Positions 52,536-63,810 of a stretch of 64,000 bases of DNA are shown one piece after another. Every line of letters starts with the position of its first letter. Position 1 is the stretch's first letter. Source of the stretch: Nymphaea colorata (taxonomy: Eukaryota > Streptophyta > Magnoliopsida > Nymphaeales > Nymphaeaceae); assembly GCF_008831285.2 (NCBI RefSeq), contig NC_045148.1, forward strand, positions 10,607,001-10,671,000, written 5' to 3'. A program made the position numbers and the translations under genes. The notes below the pieces were generated by a model, which did not search any database, was not told the origin of the DNA, and saw only the letters and a program-made list of their open reading frames with translations.

Positions 52536-52926
52536 GACTAAAATCACCCTCCAAAAGGAGATTTTTTGGCCAAAAAGAAGGGCAAATGAGTCTTATCCAC
52601 CCAAAAAGACTAAAACTACCCTCTAAAAGGATGTTTTTTTGGTAAAAAAGAAGGGTAAATTGGTCATGTTTACCAAAAAGACTAAAATCACCCTCTAAAA
52701 GGAGGGGCAAATCGGTCTTGTTTAAAAAAGACTAAAATCACCCTCTAAAAGAAAGTTTTTTGGTCAAAAGGAGGGGCAAATCGGTCTTGTTTGAAAAAGA
52801 CTAAAATCACCCTCTAAAGGAGGTTTTTTGGTCAAAAGGAGGGGCAAATCGGTCTTGTTTAAAAAAAGACTAAAATCACACTCTAAAAGAGGTTTTTTTG
52901 GTCAAAAGGAGGGGCAAATCGGTCTT
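52536..52926. repeat. Tandem repeat of about 70 bp, six copies
   Basis: Units start with GACTAAAATCACCCTCTAAA at 52,536, 52,608, 52,680, 52,730, 52,799 and 52,868, and end GGGGCAAATCGGTCTTGTTT. The unit at 52,680 lacks about 20 bases. They lie upstream of the minus-strand TATA box, where U3 enhancer repeats are expected. Confidence 0.93.
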
Positions 52927-53119
52927 AAATGATTGATTTGGATCTGAACTTGGGTTTTGGATCTAAAAGTAGCATTTTGGATTTAATTTGGATCTGAGAG
53001 TTCTATTTTGGATTTAATTTGGATCTGAGAGTAGTATTTTGGAAATCTTGTGCCTAAATTTGAATTTCGCATTTGGATAAAACATCATAGTCCTTTAGAA
53101 AAATTTGGGGTGATTACAC

Positions 53120-53802
53120 CGCCCATCCTATGGCAAGGGAGGTTATCGCCGATGACTTGGTTATGCTCATGTTAGAGGGAGAAGGGCCGACCACTGCTAA
53201 GGGAGGTTGTATAACCTCCTTAGTCCGCGGCAAGAGAAGCCTGCCACCAGGGCAGGCCGCACCATAGGCATCGGCCATCTTGGCCGATGCCTTCACACTC
53301 AGCCAGGTAGAGGACACCCCAGCGGCTGGGCGAGCTCGGCCAGTAGGAGGACAGGCGGGACACGCGGGACACACGGGTCTTTCTAATGGGACTTGCCCAG
53401 GATGTGAAGCAGGACATGCCGAGCGGGCCAGGATACCTTGGCAGGACACTCAAGGGAATAACCGGACACGGGTCCGGGTTTGTACAGTGGGTTGGACCGT
53501 TACTTTTGTAGACCCAGATCCAGGCGCAGCCTTATGGATTCGGGCGTGGGTTTTTGGAGGTTTCCAGACTGGGTCCGGACCCGTTCTTCTTGTGACTCAG
53601 TTCTAGGACCCGGGTTTGAGGGAGGACTCGAGCGGGTCTTGTGCCGACATGATTCGACAGATCTGTCGAACCGGGTCAGTTGTCTGCCATACCCAGCGGC
53701 TCGCACGCATGAGCTGTTGGGCCATCGTCTTCCTCCTCTTCAAAAGGAGGAAGACAGCCATTGTTGGGGGGGGGGGGGGGGGCGTTTTTTGATGATCAGA
53801 CC
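53120..53802. mobile_element. GC-rich retroelement remnant left of the LTR cluster
   Basis: Contains GGGAGGTTATCGCC-type phrases that recur at 57,090-57,500, an 11-bp perfect hairpin (GTCTTCCTCCT / AGGAGGAAGAC) at 53,727-53,755, and a run of 17 G at 53,766-53,782. No gene recognised. Confidence 0.5.
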
Positions 53803-54260
53803 TGAGGGGTTATAATTCCTGGAGTCGTTCCCAGAAGGTCGCTGGAAGTTCTTCCCGGCGGCAGCCCCTCGATTTGAGAATCAATCGTGATTCTGGTGAT
53901 TGGATTACTTCTTCTCCCCCTAATCTTCTCTATGTACTTTTCTTCCTCATCACATCTCTTCCACCGACGGAACCAGAGAATCCTCTCTTCGTTGGACGCC
54001 AAATCCCCACGAGGTGAAGTTCTGAGACTCCAGCAACGCCCAGCACCGGCAACCTCGTTCCCACCATCTCCCGATCGCTTCCGTGTGCGCCATTTTCCCC
54101 CCATGGTCTATCATCCCTTCTGTTGCATCTCCCTGCTCACCTGAGCCCTCCAACGCAGAGTTACTGTTCCATTGGATAGCTCGCCCGCCGAACGTGATCT
54201 TGGGCGTAAGGAGCGGTGGTCGGCTGCCTCCGGCACCCCTCTCGGCCACCGGGGATACCA
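53803..54260 (+). mobile_element. LTR, family A, plus strand
   Basis: Starts TGAGGGGTTATAATTCC and ends CCACCGGGGATACCA, about 458 bp. The first part (CCCAGAAGG, CCCGGCGGCAGCCCC) and the last 90 bases match the two minus-strand LTRs; the middle is more diverged. It is in the right place to be the 3' LTR of the element whose leader starts at 43,082. Confidence 0.65.
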
Positions 54261-54364
54261 ATATGGTGGAGCCGGTGGCCGAGAGGGGTGCCGGAGGCAG
54301 CCGACCACCGCTCCTTACGCCCAAGATCTCGTTCGGCGGGAGAGAAGACCAATGGAACAGTAAC
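54161..54364. repeat. Large palindrome, arms about 92 bp, 19-bp centre
   Basis: Arms 54,161-54,252 and 54,272-54,364 are inverted copies with few mismatches, mostly at 54,176-54,183. They are the 3' ends of two LTRs that meet head to head. The centre reads GGATACCAATATGGTGGAG. Confidence 0.93.
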
Positions 54365-56245
54365 CAGTCGGCTGGAGGTCTTGGTGGACAGGGAGGTTGT
54401 AGTCGGGAAGAAGAGAGGCATGGGGGAAAACAGCATGCGCACGGGCAAACGAGAGACGGAATGGGGTGAGGATGCCGATGCATAAGGTCCTTCTTCGCAG
54501 GGAAAGAGCGACCAGCAGTGAAGGGGCGTCAAGCAAGGGGAAGACGGTGGAGAGTTGCAGAGGAGGAAACAGAGAGAAAAAGATAGGGAGAAATCATCCA
54601 ATACACTCAATGGCGAATGATGGGAAACCTGAGGAGCTGCCACAGGAGAAAACGTTTCGGCAACCTTCTAGGGAGAGCTCCAAGAAAGCAACCCTCAAGG
54701 TTTCATGTCAAAATGCCCTGGATATAGATCCAAAAATTCCCAAATTTGGAGGGCAGAAAATAGAGATCCAGACGATTTTAACGCACCTGGACTCGCTCAA
54801 ATCCGACGTCTGAGCAAACAGCGCCAACCAACTGAAGTTGGGGTAGGTTATGGATTTTCAGGCGTGTGAGAAGAGGAAATGAGTTCGGGTGGTGTCCTGG
54901 CCGCTGACACGTGCGACAAAGCTGGGGACACCGGGACACGATGTCGCCTTCGTTGAAGAAGAGCCGACAAGTGTTGTGCGGGACACGATGTCGTCTGGAG
55001 TCGATGCGAAGCGGGATTCGTGACGGGACATGGTGAGTGTCGAAGTCCAGGTGATGCGGGACTCGACGGGACTCGCGTGTCGCTGCGTACCGTTACTGAT
55101 CCGAACACGAAACTGGGACACGTCACCGGGGACCGAAGAACACGACGGAATCCTGGCAAAATATTCCGCCAGAATCCCTCTTCCGCGTTGGAAAACTGAC
55201 AGAAAACTCCGACGAACTTCAAATCACTATTCCGTCGCCGTTTCTGGGCCAAATTGTGTGCTCTTGGGCTCGATCAGCTCAGAAATCCATCAGGGATATG
55301 TAGGTATTGTCTCCCACACGTTTTGGATCCACAGATGGCCGGAATCGATGCTGATGTACTCAGGTGTCACCGAAAAAGGGAAAAGCGAAGAAACAGAAAT
55401 CAAATACAGACAAATAGTGCGATTAAAACAGAGAAATCCTTCAGGATTGCACTAACCATACGAAGATCAATCATTCGGGATTGATCAGCCGTTGGAACAC
55501 AAGAAATTTCTCCGTCGATGCATTGAAATATGAAGATGTCTCCGCCGGAAGTAGAGGACCGCACCTGAGGAGGAAGGTCGCTTCAAAAATCGATCTCTCA
55601 ATAGGGAGAGCTCCAAAAATCCTAGAATAATTCTTGAGCGCTCCTGAAACACAATGATCATGTTGGTCTGGTGCTCGACAGCTCGATCACCCAAGAGAAA
55701 CAACGCCGGGGCTCTGAGTTCTTGGTTTCTGTCGACGAGACTGTTCTTGTTCTACCGTCAACACCGATTGTGCAAAACTCGATCCGCCTAGCTGAACGAT
55801 GCTATGATACGAAACTGGTAGAGCCGGTGACCGAGAGGAGTTCCGGAGGCAGCCGACCACGGCTCTTGACGCCCAATATCTCATTCGGCGGGGCGGGGGG
55901 GGGATGACCAATGGAACAGTAACCAGGTGGGCGGAGGCCTCGCTCGACAGGGAGGTTGCGGTCAGGAAGAGGAAGAACAGTGAGAAATAACGTGCGTTGG
56001 GGGGCGATCGGGAGACGGAATGCGATGAAGGAGCAGATGCTTGAGGTCCTTCTTCACAGATAATGAGCGTCCAGTTGTGGAAGGGCCTCAAGCAAGGGGG
56101 GAACGGTGGAGAGTTGCATAGGAGAAAACAGAGAGACAGAGAGAAAATGTCACCCACATTCACTGGCGAATGATGGGAAATTAAGGGGCTGCCGCCGGGG
56201 AAAACATCCGGCGACCTTATGGCAAGAACTCCAGAAAACAACCCA
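54264..56245 (-). mobile_element. Minus-strand family A element with two LTRs and a short interior (non-autonomous)
   Basis: 5' LTR 55,816-56,245 (430 bp, starts TGGGTTGTTTTCTGG, ends GGCTCTACCA on the minus strand). A decayed PBS follows it (TCGTATCATAGC against TGGTATCAGAGC). The interior is 54,698-55,815, and the 3' LTR is 54,264-54,697 (434 bp, starts TGAGGGTTGCTTTC). The LTRs are clearly alike but diverged, so the element is old. The interior is only leader sequence and stops at CCAGGGCAT, where the copy at 44,186 continues for kilobases. It therefore lacks all coding sequence. Flanking pentamers do not match, so no target duplication is visible. Confidence 0.75.
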
Positions 56246-59200
56246 TTAGGATTCCAAAAACGTCTCGTATTTGCATCAATGCTTAAGCAAATAACTTGAA
56301 AGCAAAGTACTTAAAGCAATTGAAAAATCAAAATGGGCCTAGCACCCAACTAGAACTAAACTGCCCTTGAACCTTGTGAGCCCAAGGTGGGGACCTTGCT
56401 CTGGTAACCGCCCAAGCTTCAGAGTTGGTGCTGGGCTAGACCAGGGTGGCCTAGCAACTTGCCTAGGATCCATGGTCCTAGATCGCCTCAAGGGCCGTGG
56501 GTGTTGGACTCACAATAGGTTCAGTCTTGTCTAACTCGGTGAGTCCTTCAATAAGCTCAGAATTGCCTTGAGGAATATCCGTTCGAAGCATGCACTCAGA
56601 CCTTGTTGCTCCTCTCACTGCAACTTGTTCGAATGCTGGCTTAACCTCATTTGGTGTCTCTGAAGTGCCCTGCAGTGTTTGCGTCATCATAACCGTAGGT
56701 ATCTGATACGAGCCTACTTTGGACTCGGCCAGGACTAGCCGAATCCCAACCACAACCCAGGGCCGAGTACGTTAAATCTGCATACACGAGCCATTTGTCG
56801 CCAGACGGGCATGAGAGACTTGGTGAGGGAGAGACTTGGCCACGGTGTGACAGATGTAGTGAGACTATGTTAACTGTATGCGATGTAGTCCGTAGCACTG
56901 ACGACACCGATCCAGGCAAAACATCGCACCAGGTACCCGTGGAGGGCAGCCACTGTCGGCCACAGGCACAACACAACCACTGGGCACGGCCAAGCACACA
57001 GCTGAGGGACGTTGTAGGCTACCAGGCATCGAGGACGCAGACAGATGTCACAAACAGGAGAGCGTCGCCATAGGAGGTCACTTGCGGCTAGGGGAGGCTA
57101 TCGCAGACGAGGAGACAGTCAGCGGCCCTATCGTAGGCCATTGGGAGGTTACCCCGGCAGAGGAGACAGCCGAGTGCCGAGCACAAGCAGACCACGACAC
57201 AGGAGACCACTCGCACCTTAGGGAGGTTGTCGTGGACGAGAGCGTGGGCAGAGAGCGCAGCCGATACCTTGGGGAGGTTATCGGGCCACAGCCGACACCA
57301 GCCGAGAGCTCTAGGGAGGCTAGCGAGCAGACACCAGCGACAGTCGTAGTGCAGGGACGAGGCTGTGATTTTCGTTGTGACGCTAGTGAGCCTCAGGCAC
57401 CAGCGGCAGCAGCACACGGACAGGCAGCCGATTCTTGTTGTGAGGCTATCGTACACAGAGGTCCTTCCAACGAGAGCGACACTTTTGTGTAGGGAGGTTA
57501 TCCGTTGCCACGAGACAGGTTTAACCGAGCCCAGCCCAGACTTTGTCGGCGTTGACATGAGGGAGATGGTCCGAGCTCAGTCACCGGACCCAGCCGACCC
57601 GACCCAGACCGAGGTGGGTCCATGTACGGAGTTGACCGAGTTAGGTCCGGTCAAACTCAAACCGAGCCCAGTTGACCGACCTAGCCACGTGCACCCAGTT
57701 GACTCTGATCGAGTTGTAGGAGTTTTAGATCCGAGCCGACCATAGCAGATTGAGACGGAGCCAGTTCAGGCCGAGACGAAGTGATTACAGCGATACTGGT
57801 CAGTTCGGAGCAGTTTTGATAGGATCTGGTCCAGGACCCGATTTAGATCCAACTATTTAGTTAGGAACCGGTTTTGTTTTAAGTTCTGTTTTAGTTATGT
57901 ACCGACCCGGTTCGAGACTTAGACCGAACCGAGTCATAGTACAATATATATCATCGCAATGCATTGTTGAACCCTAAGCTTTGGAATAACAAATTACTAT
58001 GGTTTTTGATAATCTTCGTCTTGGCCTCTGTGTCTTTTTCTTCCCCGTGTCTGAAACCTTTCTTCCTCACGAGCTCGCTTCAGCTCATCTGAGTCCTTCA
58101 ACGGCTGCTTAGGCAGTCCTCTACAATCCTTCGCTGGTTCTTCTTCAACCATGAGGTGAATCGGCAAAAAGGGGCTGACTGGTTCCTCTCCTGCCTTCGT
58201 TCTTTCCGCTAAATGAAACAGTAGTCTGGCGTGCAGGTTTTTGTAGCTCACAACTGAACCGAGAGATGCATTCTGCTACATGGGAGGTGTCATGGCGACA
58301 GAGCAATGTCTTGACTTCTTCCTCCACCAGTGGCCCGTAGACCACCGTTATCCGACGAATGGAGGTACATTCGGGCGACTACGACACGTTCAGGCCTTAG
58401 TAAGCCAGAGTGCGTTTTTCCTTCGATCGACCCTTCAATCACCGGTAACATTTGGGGATTTCAATCCCATTCACATCTCTGTTGAGTTTCTTTCGGTTTC
58501 TCTTTTGGAATCGTGGCAATCGGAGCCAAATCGAGTGCGATTCGATCGGAAGAAGGCGACATCGTCCCTATCAGGCTTCACCGCCGACCGAGCTCCGTTG
58601 CTGGTGACTTTTCCAGTGATTGGTCCCTTGGATTGTGTGGATTCTGGTTTTGTTCTCTTCCTCACATCCTGACGGACATTCCCACCAAATATGGCGTGGA
58701 TCGGACCACAGACGGCGCGCCTAGAGGTCACGAATGGAATCTGGTTGAAATCGGCAGCGGAATGATCTGATAAACCGCCTGAGGCGGCAGCGACCCAATT
58801 TTCTTTACAGCCTAACCGAGTGAATTATCTACTTGATCTTGTGTTTAATTTGATTATCTACTAGCTGCAATCACTTTCATTGTTAGATTTCATAATTTGG
58901 AGGCGGATTGAAGCTCGGAAGATCCACGACTGTTGAGAACAAGGCGGCGCTTTTATGAAGGAGCGCAGGATTTCGGCAGACTTCAAGTTCAACGAGTCTC
59001 ACCCCTGTTGCTCGGATTCTTCACAGACTTGGGGCATTCATTCCTGAGGATGTTGGCTTGTTCTCCACCCATTTTCAGGATTTTTGGAGCCTTCTACGAA
59101 TTGATACAAATTTTGGAGTGAAGCCTTCTCTGTCAGGCCTGAAGCCGAGACCGACTGTCATTGTCTTCTTGGTTTTGTCTAGAAATATCGTCCGCAACGA

Positions 59201-59340
59201 CCTTGAGCGAGATCTTGGGTAGTGGAGCTGCCTTCGACCGGCGACATGTGCAACCGCTAGGAGGGGTTCCACCAGCCCATGCTAACTGGGTTCGGCCTGC
59301 TCTGCTGCTACTGGGTTCGGACTTGGAGTATGGTCTGTAA
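56246..59340. mobile_element. Decayed retroelement sequence right of the LTR cluster
   Basis: GC-rich, with many short overlapping frames and no recognised protein. 57,090-57,500 has repeated GGGAGGTTATCG/GGGAGGTTGTCG phrases like those left of the cluster at 53,130 and 53,200. 57,530-57,960 is rich in GACCGA/CGGTTC runs. A short basic frame on the minus strand at 57,997-58,251 (QTRGRKRHRGQDEDYQ) is unassigned. Confidence 0.4.
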
Positions 59341-60903
59341 CAGATACCAAGTTCACCTTTGAAGTCTCGAAATGATGTCTTTGTTATGTTTCAACTTGTA
59401 TATCATTGTTCTCATTCTCTTAGAGCATGTAGAGTTGATGTTGCATGACATATTACTGACCACTTACCATCTTTCACCCCCTCAATGACGGTATGTTTCA
59501 TACATTGTTCAATTTTTTTAAACAATGTGAATATTGTAATATGTTTGTAGTTGTTAATTTAATGTAAAACATGATTTAATTTGAGTTGTTTTCATGAAAC
59601 CTTGAGACATCGTGCATCTGGGAGGAATGGTGTTGATGTATACCTCATCGCCAGTAGATTGGTTGCTATGTTCTTGTTGAGTTTTGACACAGCTCTAGAC
59701 TCTGGAAGTAATCTAACTGAAAGGATAGAGACGAGAGAGATTTCGGCCTCTCACTCAGGTAGTGAATTTCCTCCCAGTTGCTTGGAGTTGCTTTATGAAA
59801 AATTATTGATTTTTGTACTTAAAGAGAAACATGATAATATTGTTGACGATGGTTTTAAATTATCAATTAGAAATTGAAGCCGTATTGGCTGACATGCATT
59901 GGCTTGCATGAGCTTATGTCGGGCAAATTTAAAATTCTGAAAATGTGTCCAACGTTTTCTTGAAATATCGGTCAATACGGGGATGAATTGGCAATATGAT
60001 ATTTCAACTGCTTGAGCCTACCGTAGCTGAGGGGCTGAGTTTCTCTTGATGTTCTAACATTAGTTCCTGAATATTGAATTTGCCAGCAAAAAGAATTAAG
60101 GAAAGTTTGTATGGCATTTATATTTAACCCAATTTTTGTAAAAACTTTGGTTTTATGAAAACTAAATTTTTAGTAAGTTATAAAAATTACGTCCCAGATT
60201 TTGTCGAATCTAAGTTTTCCTCAAAACCAACTTTAGTAACTAAAAAGTACAAAATTAAATGAAAAAAATATTTAAAAACAAAAACAATAGAGTCATGAAG
60301 CCTGTACAGAGTGTAGAAATGTCATGAACAGGCTTATTTCAGTGATTTTTGGGACTGTAAAGTTCTAGTATGATTAAGTTTCCTTCTCTTTCTTTGTATC
60401 TATAATAAAATTCACAATGTTTTTGATGTAAACTTTGCATGCAAAACACCTAGATCTTTTTTTTTTTTTTGGGAAAAATGATGCTATATATTGTGCTTAC
60501 ATGAAAGGAAGAAAAAGGATAGGGGAGAGAGAGCTCAACCCATGGAGGCTTTTTCTTTTGGATGAACAATCTTGTTATGTGGTTTTCTGGGCATTTTGCA
60601 TCATATATAAAATGTGACAAAATAAACTTTTGATTGACACAGATTTTGAATTGTGATGAGTCCAACAGGTTCTAATATTTGAGCAGCCCATATTTTCTAA
60701 GATTATATATATATAATGAAAAATTGATAGTTACATGACCATTAAATATAGTATTGGCTGTTGATCTTTTCAACATGAAAGGTTGTGAAAAAATAAAAAA
60801 GAAAAGGGTTGTTAACTAAAGTTTCTTACCTTTTTTCTCTTATTGATTTTTTTCTCATTTCAAGATGATTCTTTATTGTCTTGCACTTAAAAATCACATA
60901 CCT

Positions 60904-60937
<34 letters not shown>

Positions 60938-61441
60938 CATGTTTTCATATTTGATTTCACCGCATAGTCTGTCTTTAACATCAGAATAAAAAATGTTATC
61001 AGTATTAAAAGGATATCATAACTAAAGCATATAAAAATTTCCACAATCCAAACTTGTTGGTTTATGAAAGTCATTCACGTGTCAAAAAGAAGCGCGGCTT
61101 TTTGTTTTTAAATACGTAGTAAGGACATGCGCAATTAATTTTAATTTTAACAAAACCAAACGATATATATATTCAAAGAGAAAGAGAGACGTAGGGACAA
61201 TATTGAATGTCCAAGTAGCAAATACTCCACTTTTTCCATTGCTTCCAAGACCCTCCCTCCCGTAGCTAATTTAGGGAAAATAAGATGGACATTTGGCACT
61301 CAACAATATGAATATCAATGAAGTCACATTTTTTATCATCTAAAACACCATTTAAAATATGTGCATATTTTTCAGCTCTAAGATGTGCACAATATCAAGC
61401 CATCCGGTCCCAAACCAGGTGGGTACGGATCCTCTCTTTCT

Positions 61442-61474
<33 letters not shown>

Positions 61475-62031
61475 CTACGGTTATAGCTGAGCTGGACTAG
61501 GGGCATAGATGATCCAAATCCGAAATTGAAAAGAAAAAGAGAAAATGCCCGAATAAAAGCAGGAGGGGTGGATCAAAATCAAGCCGGCCCGACCCGGCTC
61601 GTCGTCCACCCGATTTCCCCAAAGCGAAGGCGCGGTAAGCCGGCGGAACCAAAGCGTGCATCACATCAACGGCTGCGGTGTTGTCACATCTAGGGCACGG
61701 GCGAACGGTGGCCGTCCATCCGTCACGGTGGACAAAGCAGCGCATACATACAAAGAGGGCGGAACGAACGCGCAGAAAAGAAAACCGTCTCACCCTGAGC
61801 CCTTCCCTTCCCTTCCCTTCCCGCACTCTCCCTCCTCTCCCAAAAAAGCGAAAAAAAAAAGGGGGAGGTTGCACTCAACGGCCACACTCGCTTCTCTCAG
61901 AGCCCGCCACAACTCTCCCTCTCTCTTTCTTGCCCTAGGGGAACGGAGAAGCTCCTGCTCCTCTGCCACTCTCGGTATCTTCTCGCTCCGTGCTTCTGCT
62001 TCGCTCTTGGTCGACCGATCCGGTGGTGGGG
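59341..62031. other. AT-rich spacer and GATA gene upstream region
   Basis: No gene supported. It includes short AT microsatellites near 60,911-60,937 and 61,446-61,470, and a (CCCTT)n run at 61,800-61,822 just upstream of the GATA start, which probably lies in its promoter or 5' UTR. Confidence 0.6.
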
Positions 62032-63810
62032 ATGATTCAGGGAGCGGCTTTGCGGCCGCCGATCTTGGGGCAGTACCACCTGAAGAAGTTCTGGCTGAAG
62101 AAGAAGGAGATTGAAGATGCTGCCGAGGAGATGCTCAACAAGTCCGTCCTCCTCGTCGCCAACTCCCCCTCTTCTTCGCCGCCCTCATCCTTGCCTTCCA
62201 TGTCCGCCACCCCCTCCGTCCAACTTAAGTGTTCTCCGCCTCCCTCCGCCGTTGCAGCCGTAGCGGAGGCTTCCCCGGCTGTGGAGGCACCCGTTTGCGG
62301 CGATGGCGCCTCCGGATCGCCCTTGTCGGCGAGAGTCCAGAGCTCTAGGGACGCGGAGCCGCAGGGACGGCGAGATCCGGCGACCGTGAGCCCGAGATCG
62401 ACGACGGCAGCTTGTGCTGACTGCAAGACGGAGAAGACTCCACTCTGGAGGAATGGGCCGCTGGGCCCCAAGGTCAGTGTCCTTGCCTCTTCTTCTTATT
62501 GTCCTTCCCGTATCTCCGTTTGCCTGCTATAACTGTTACGACGAGGGGCTCGTCGGACGGCCGAGCCCCCCCTAGGGGCTTCTCCTTTGCCGTTTGTCGT
62601 CACTTCTCCATATCGTTGGGCCGGAGATGCGCCCGATCCGGTCGTCCTGCGTCTCTGCGAACTCCGCCTGATGTTATGATCAACAATCCGCGCTCTACTT
62701 CTTTGTTCCTCTTTGCTTAAGCTCTACCTCTTTTCGGTGCCTGTTTTCTTTTGGTTTGTTTCTCTTCTTGTTCCTGTATTTTCTTTTCTAGCCGTCGCTT
62801 GGACAGACAGAGAGAGCGAGACAGAGAGACGGAGAGAAAGAGATGGAGGGACAGAGAAAGAGGACCTCCATTTTCTTCTTCCATGGGAGTGAAAAGGGGG
62901 ATGTGCTCGGAAAAGCCCTAGCCAGAGGGAGAGGGTATTGTGCTGCTACTGGCTAGGGCTTTTCCGCCAGAAATCATGTGTCCTTTGCTGTTTCAAGTGA
63001 GGGATGGCAGAAGTGCCTCGTCATCCATGACCAGCGAGCTGACCCACGATAAGCGCCATCTCTCTGCGTCAAGAAGCACCGCTGTCTCGACCTGGCTCCG
63101 TCTGGGTCTGTGCTGGGTTCTTCTTCTGCAGTTGACTAGGGTCATACTCAAAACGTTTTTAACTTGTAATCCCACGCCTCTGCCTTGGTTCACATCCGGT
63201 TGTTGAAGAGGCGGTCTGGTTCCGTTTGGAAGACCTTAGTCAATGAGTCTAACAATGGCGGTGGGCTCTCTGTAGTTGTCAAGCAAGTGGGTCGCCGTTG
63301 GTGTAATACCCATGTCACCCAAGAACCCCAACTTGAGTTAATCTTGCCGAATCTCAGATTCTCAAGTGACAGAAATCGCCAAAGTGCGAGTTGATTCCAT
63401 CGAATCCTGAAACGAACCGCCAATGAAAGCGAGTTTGTTATAACAAGAATCGGTTCTAACTTCTAAGGAGCCCAAAAATCGGTTCGCTCCTTTAAGAAGT
63501 GTGGCCTTCGATAATGTTTCTGTCTCTGCATTTGCAGAGTTTAGTTTTGCCGTGCAAATGGGTTTTGGTTTGACGGGCTGACGGTTGTTATGCATTGTTA
63601 CAGTCCTTGTGCAATGCCTGTGGTATCCGTTACAAGAAGCTGGGAAAGCGCCAGGTGGGGAATCCGGCGACGGCACCGGAGGCGGTGGTGGAGGGAATAG
63701 AGAAGAAGAGGAAGAAGAAGATGATGGCGAAGAGGTGGATGAGGGATGAGGAGGAAGGGGCTCTGCTCCTCATGGCTCTCTCTTCTCGGCAGCCGCTTTG
63801 GACCCACTGA
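62032..63810 (+). CDS. B-class GATA transcription factor with LLM motif
   Basis: Exons 62032-62472 and 63604-63810 (GT-AG, phase 0) encode 215 residues. The zinc finger is C128-x2-C131-x18-C150-x2-C153 with TPLWRNGPLGPK, and the intron splits it right after GPK; the x18 loop is class B. The C-terminal part is basic (KKRKKKMMAKR) and then carries ALLLMALSS at 200-208, the LLM motif of the GATA15/16/17/GNC-like group. These proteins bind GATA sites in the nucleus and act in greening, light and cytokinin responses. The N-terminal segment PPILGQYHLKKFWLKKKEIE at residues 9-28 is not one I know from B-GATAs. ATG 62,032 is the first true ATG in frame. Confidence 0.9.
62473..63603 (+). other. Long intron of the GATA gene
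   Basis: A 1,131-bp intron interrupting the zinc-finger coding sequence. It has a GA-rich run at 62,808-62,860. Its overlapping open frames have no recognisable product. Confidence 0.7.

Larger units (their letters stand above)
49866..53119 (-). mobile_element. Long AT-rich LTR-like unit, minus strand, about 3.25 kb
   Basis: The ends are inverted repeats: GGTAATCAACCC at the left, and TGTAATCACCCC reading the minus strand from 53,119. The interior is much more AT-rich than both flanks. On the minus strand it has a TATA box, then a CT-rich leader and a splice-donor-like GAGGTATG. It contains two tandem-repeat sets (51,411-52,150 and 52,536-52,926). The flanking pentamers, CCGGG and CCGCC, are only partly alike. 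It could be a solo LTR or one LTR of a minus-strand Ty3-type element; a GGCGCC-containing sequence just outside the left end would suit a PBS. Confidence 0.5.

Noticed and set aside
54083-54643. Plus and minus frames of 128-177 residues with shared peptide phrases
   Set aside because: They translate the palindromic LTR arms, which explains why both strands give the same peptide.
57082-57745. 136- and 126-residue plus-strand frames
   Set aside because: In different phases, biased composition, no motif; best explained by GC-rich decayed repeat.
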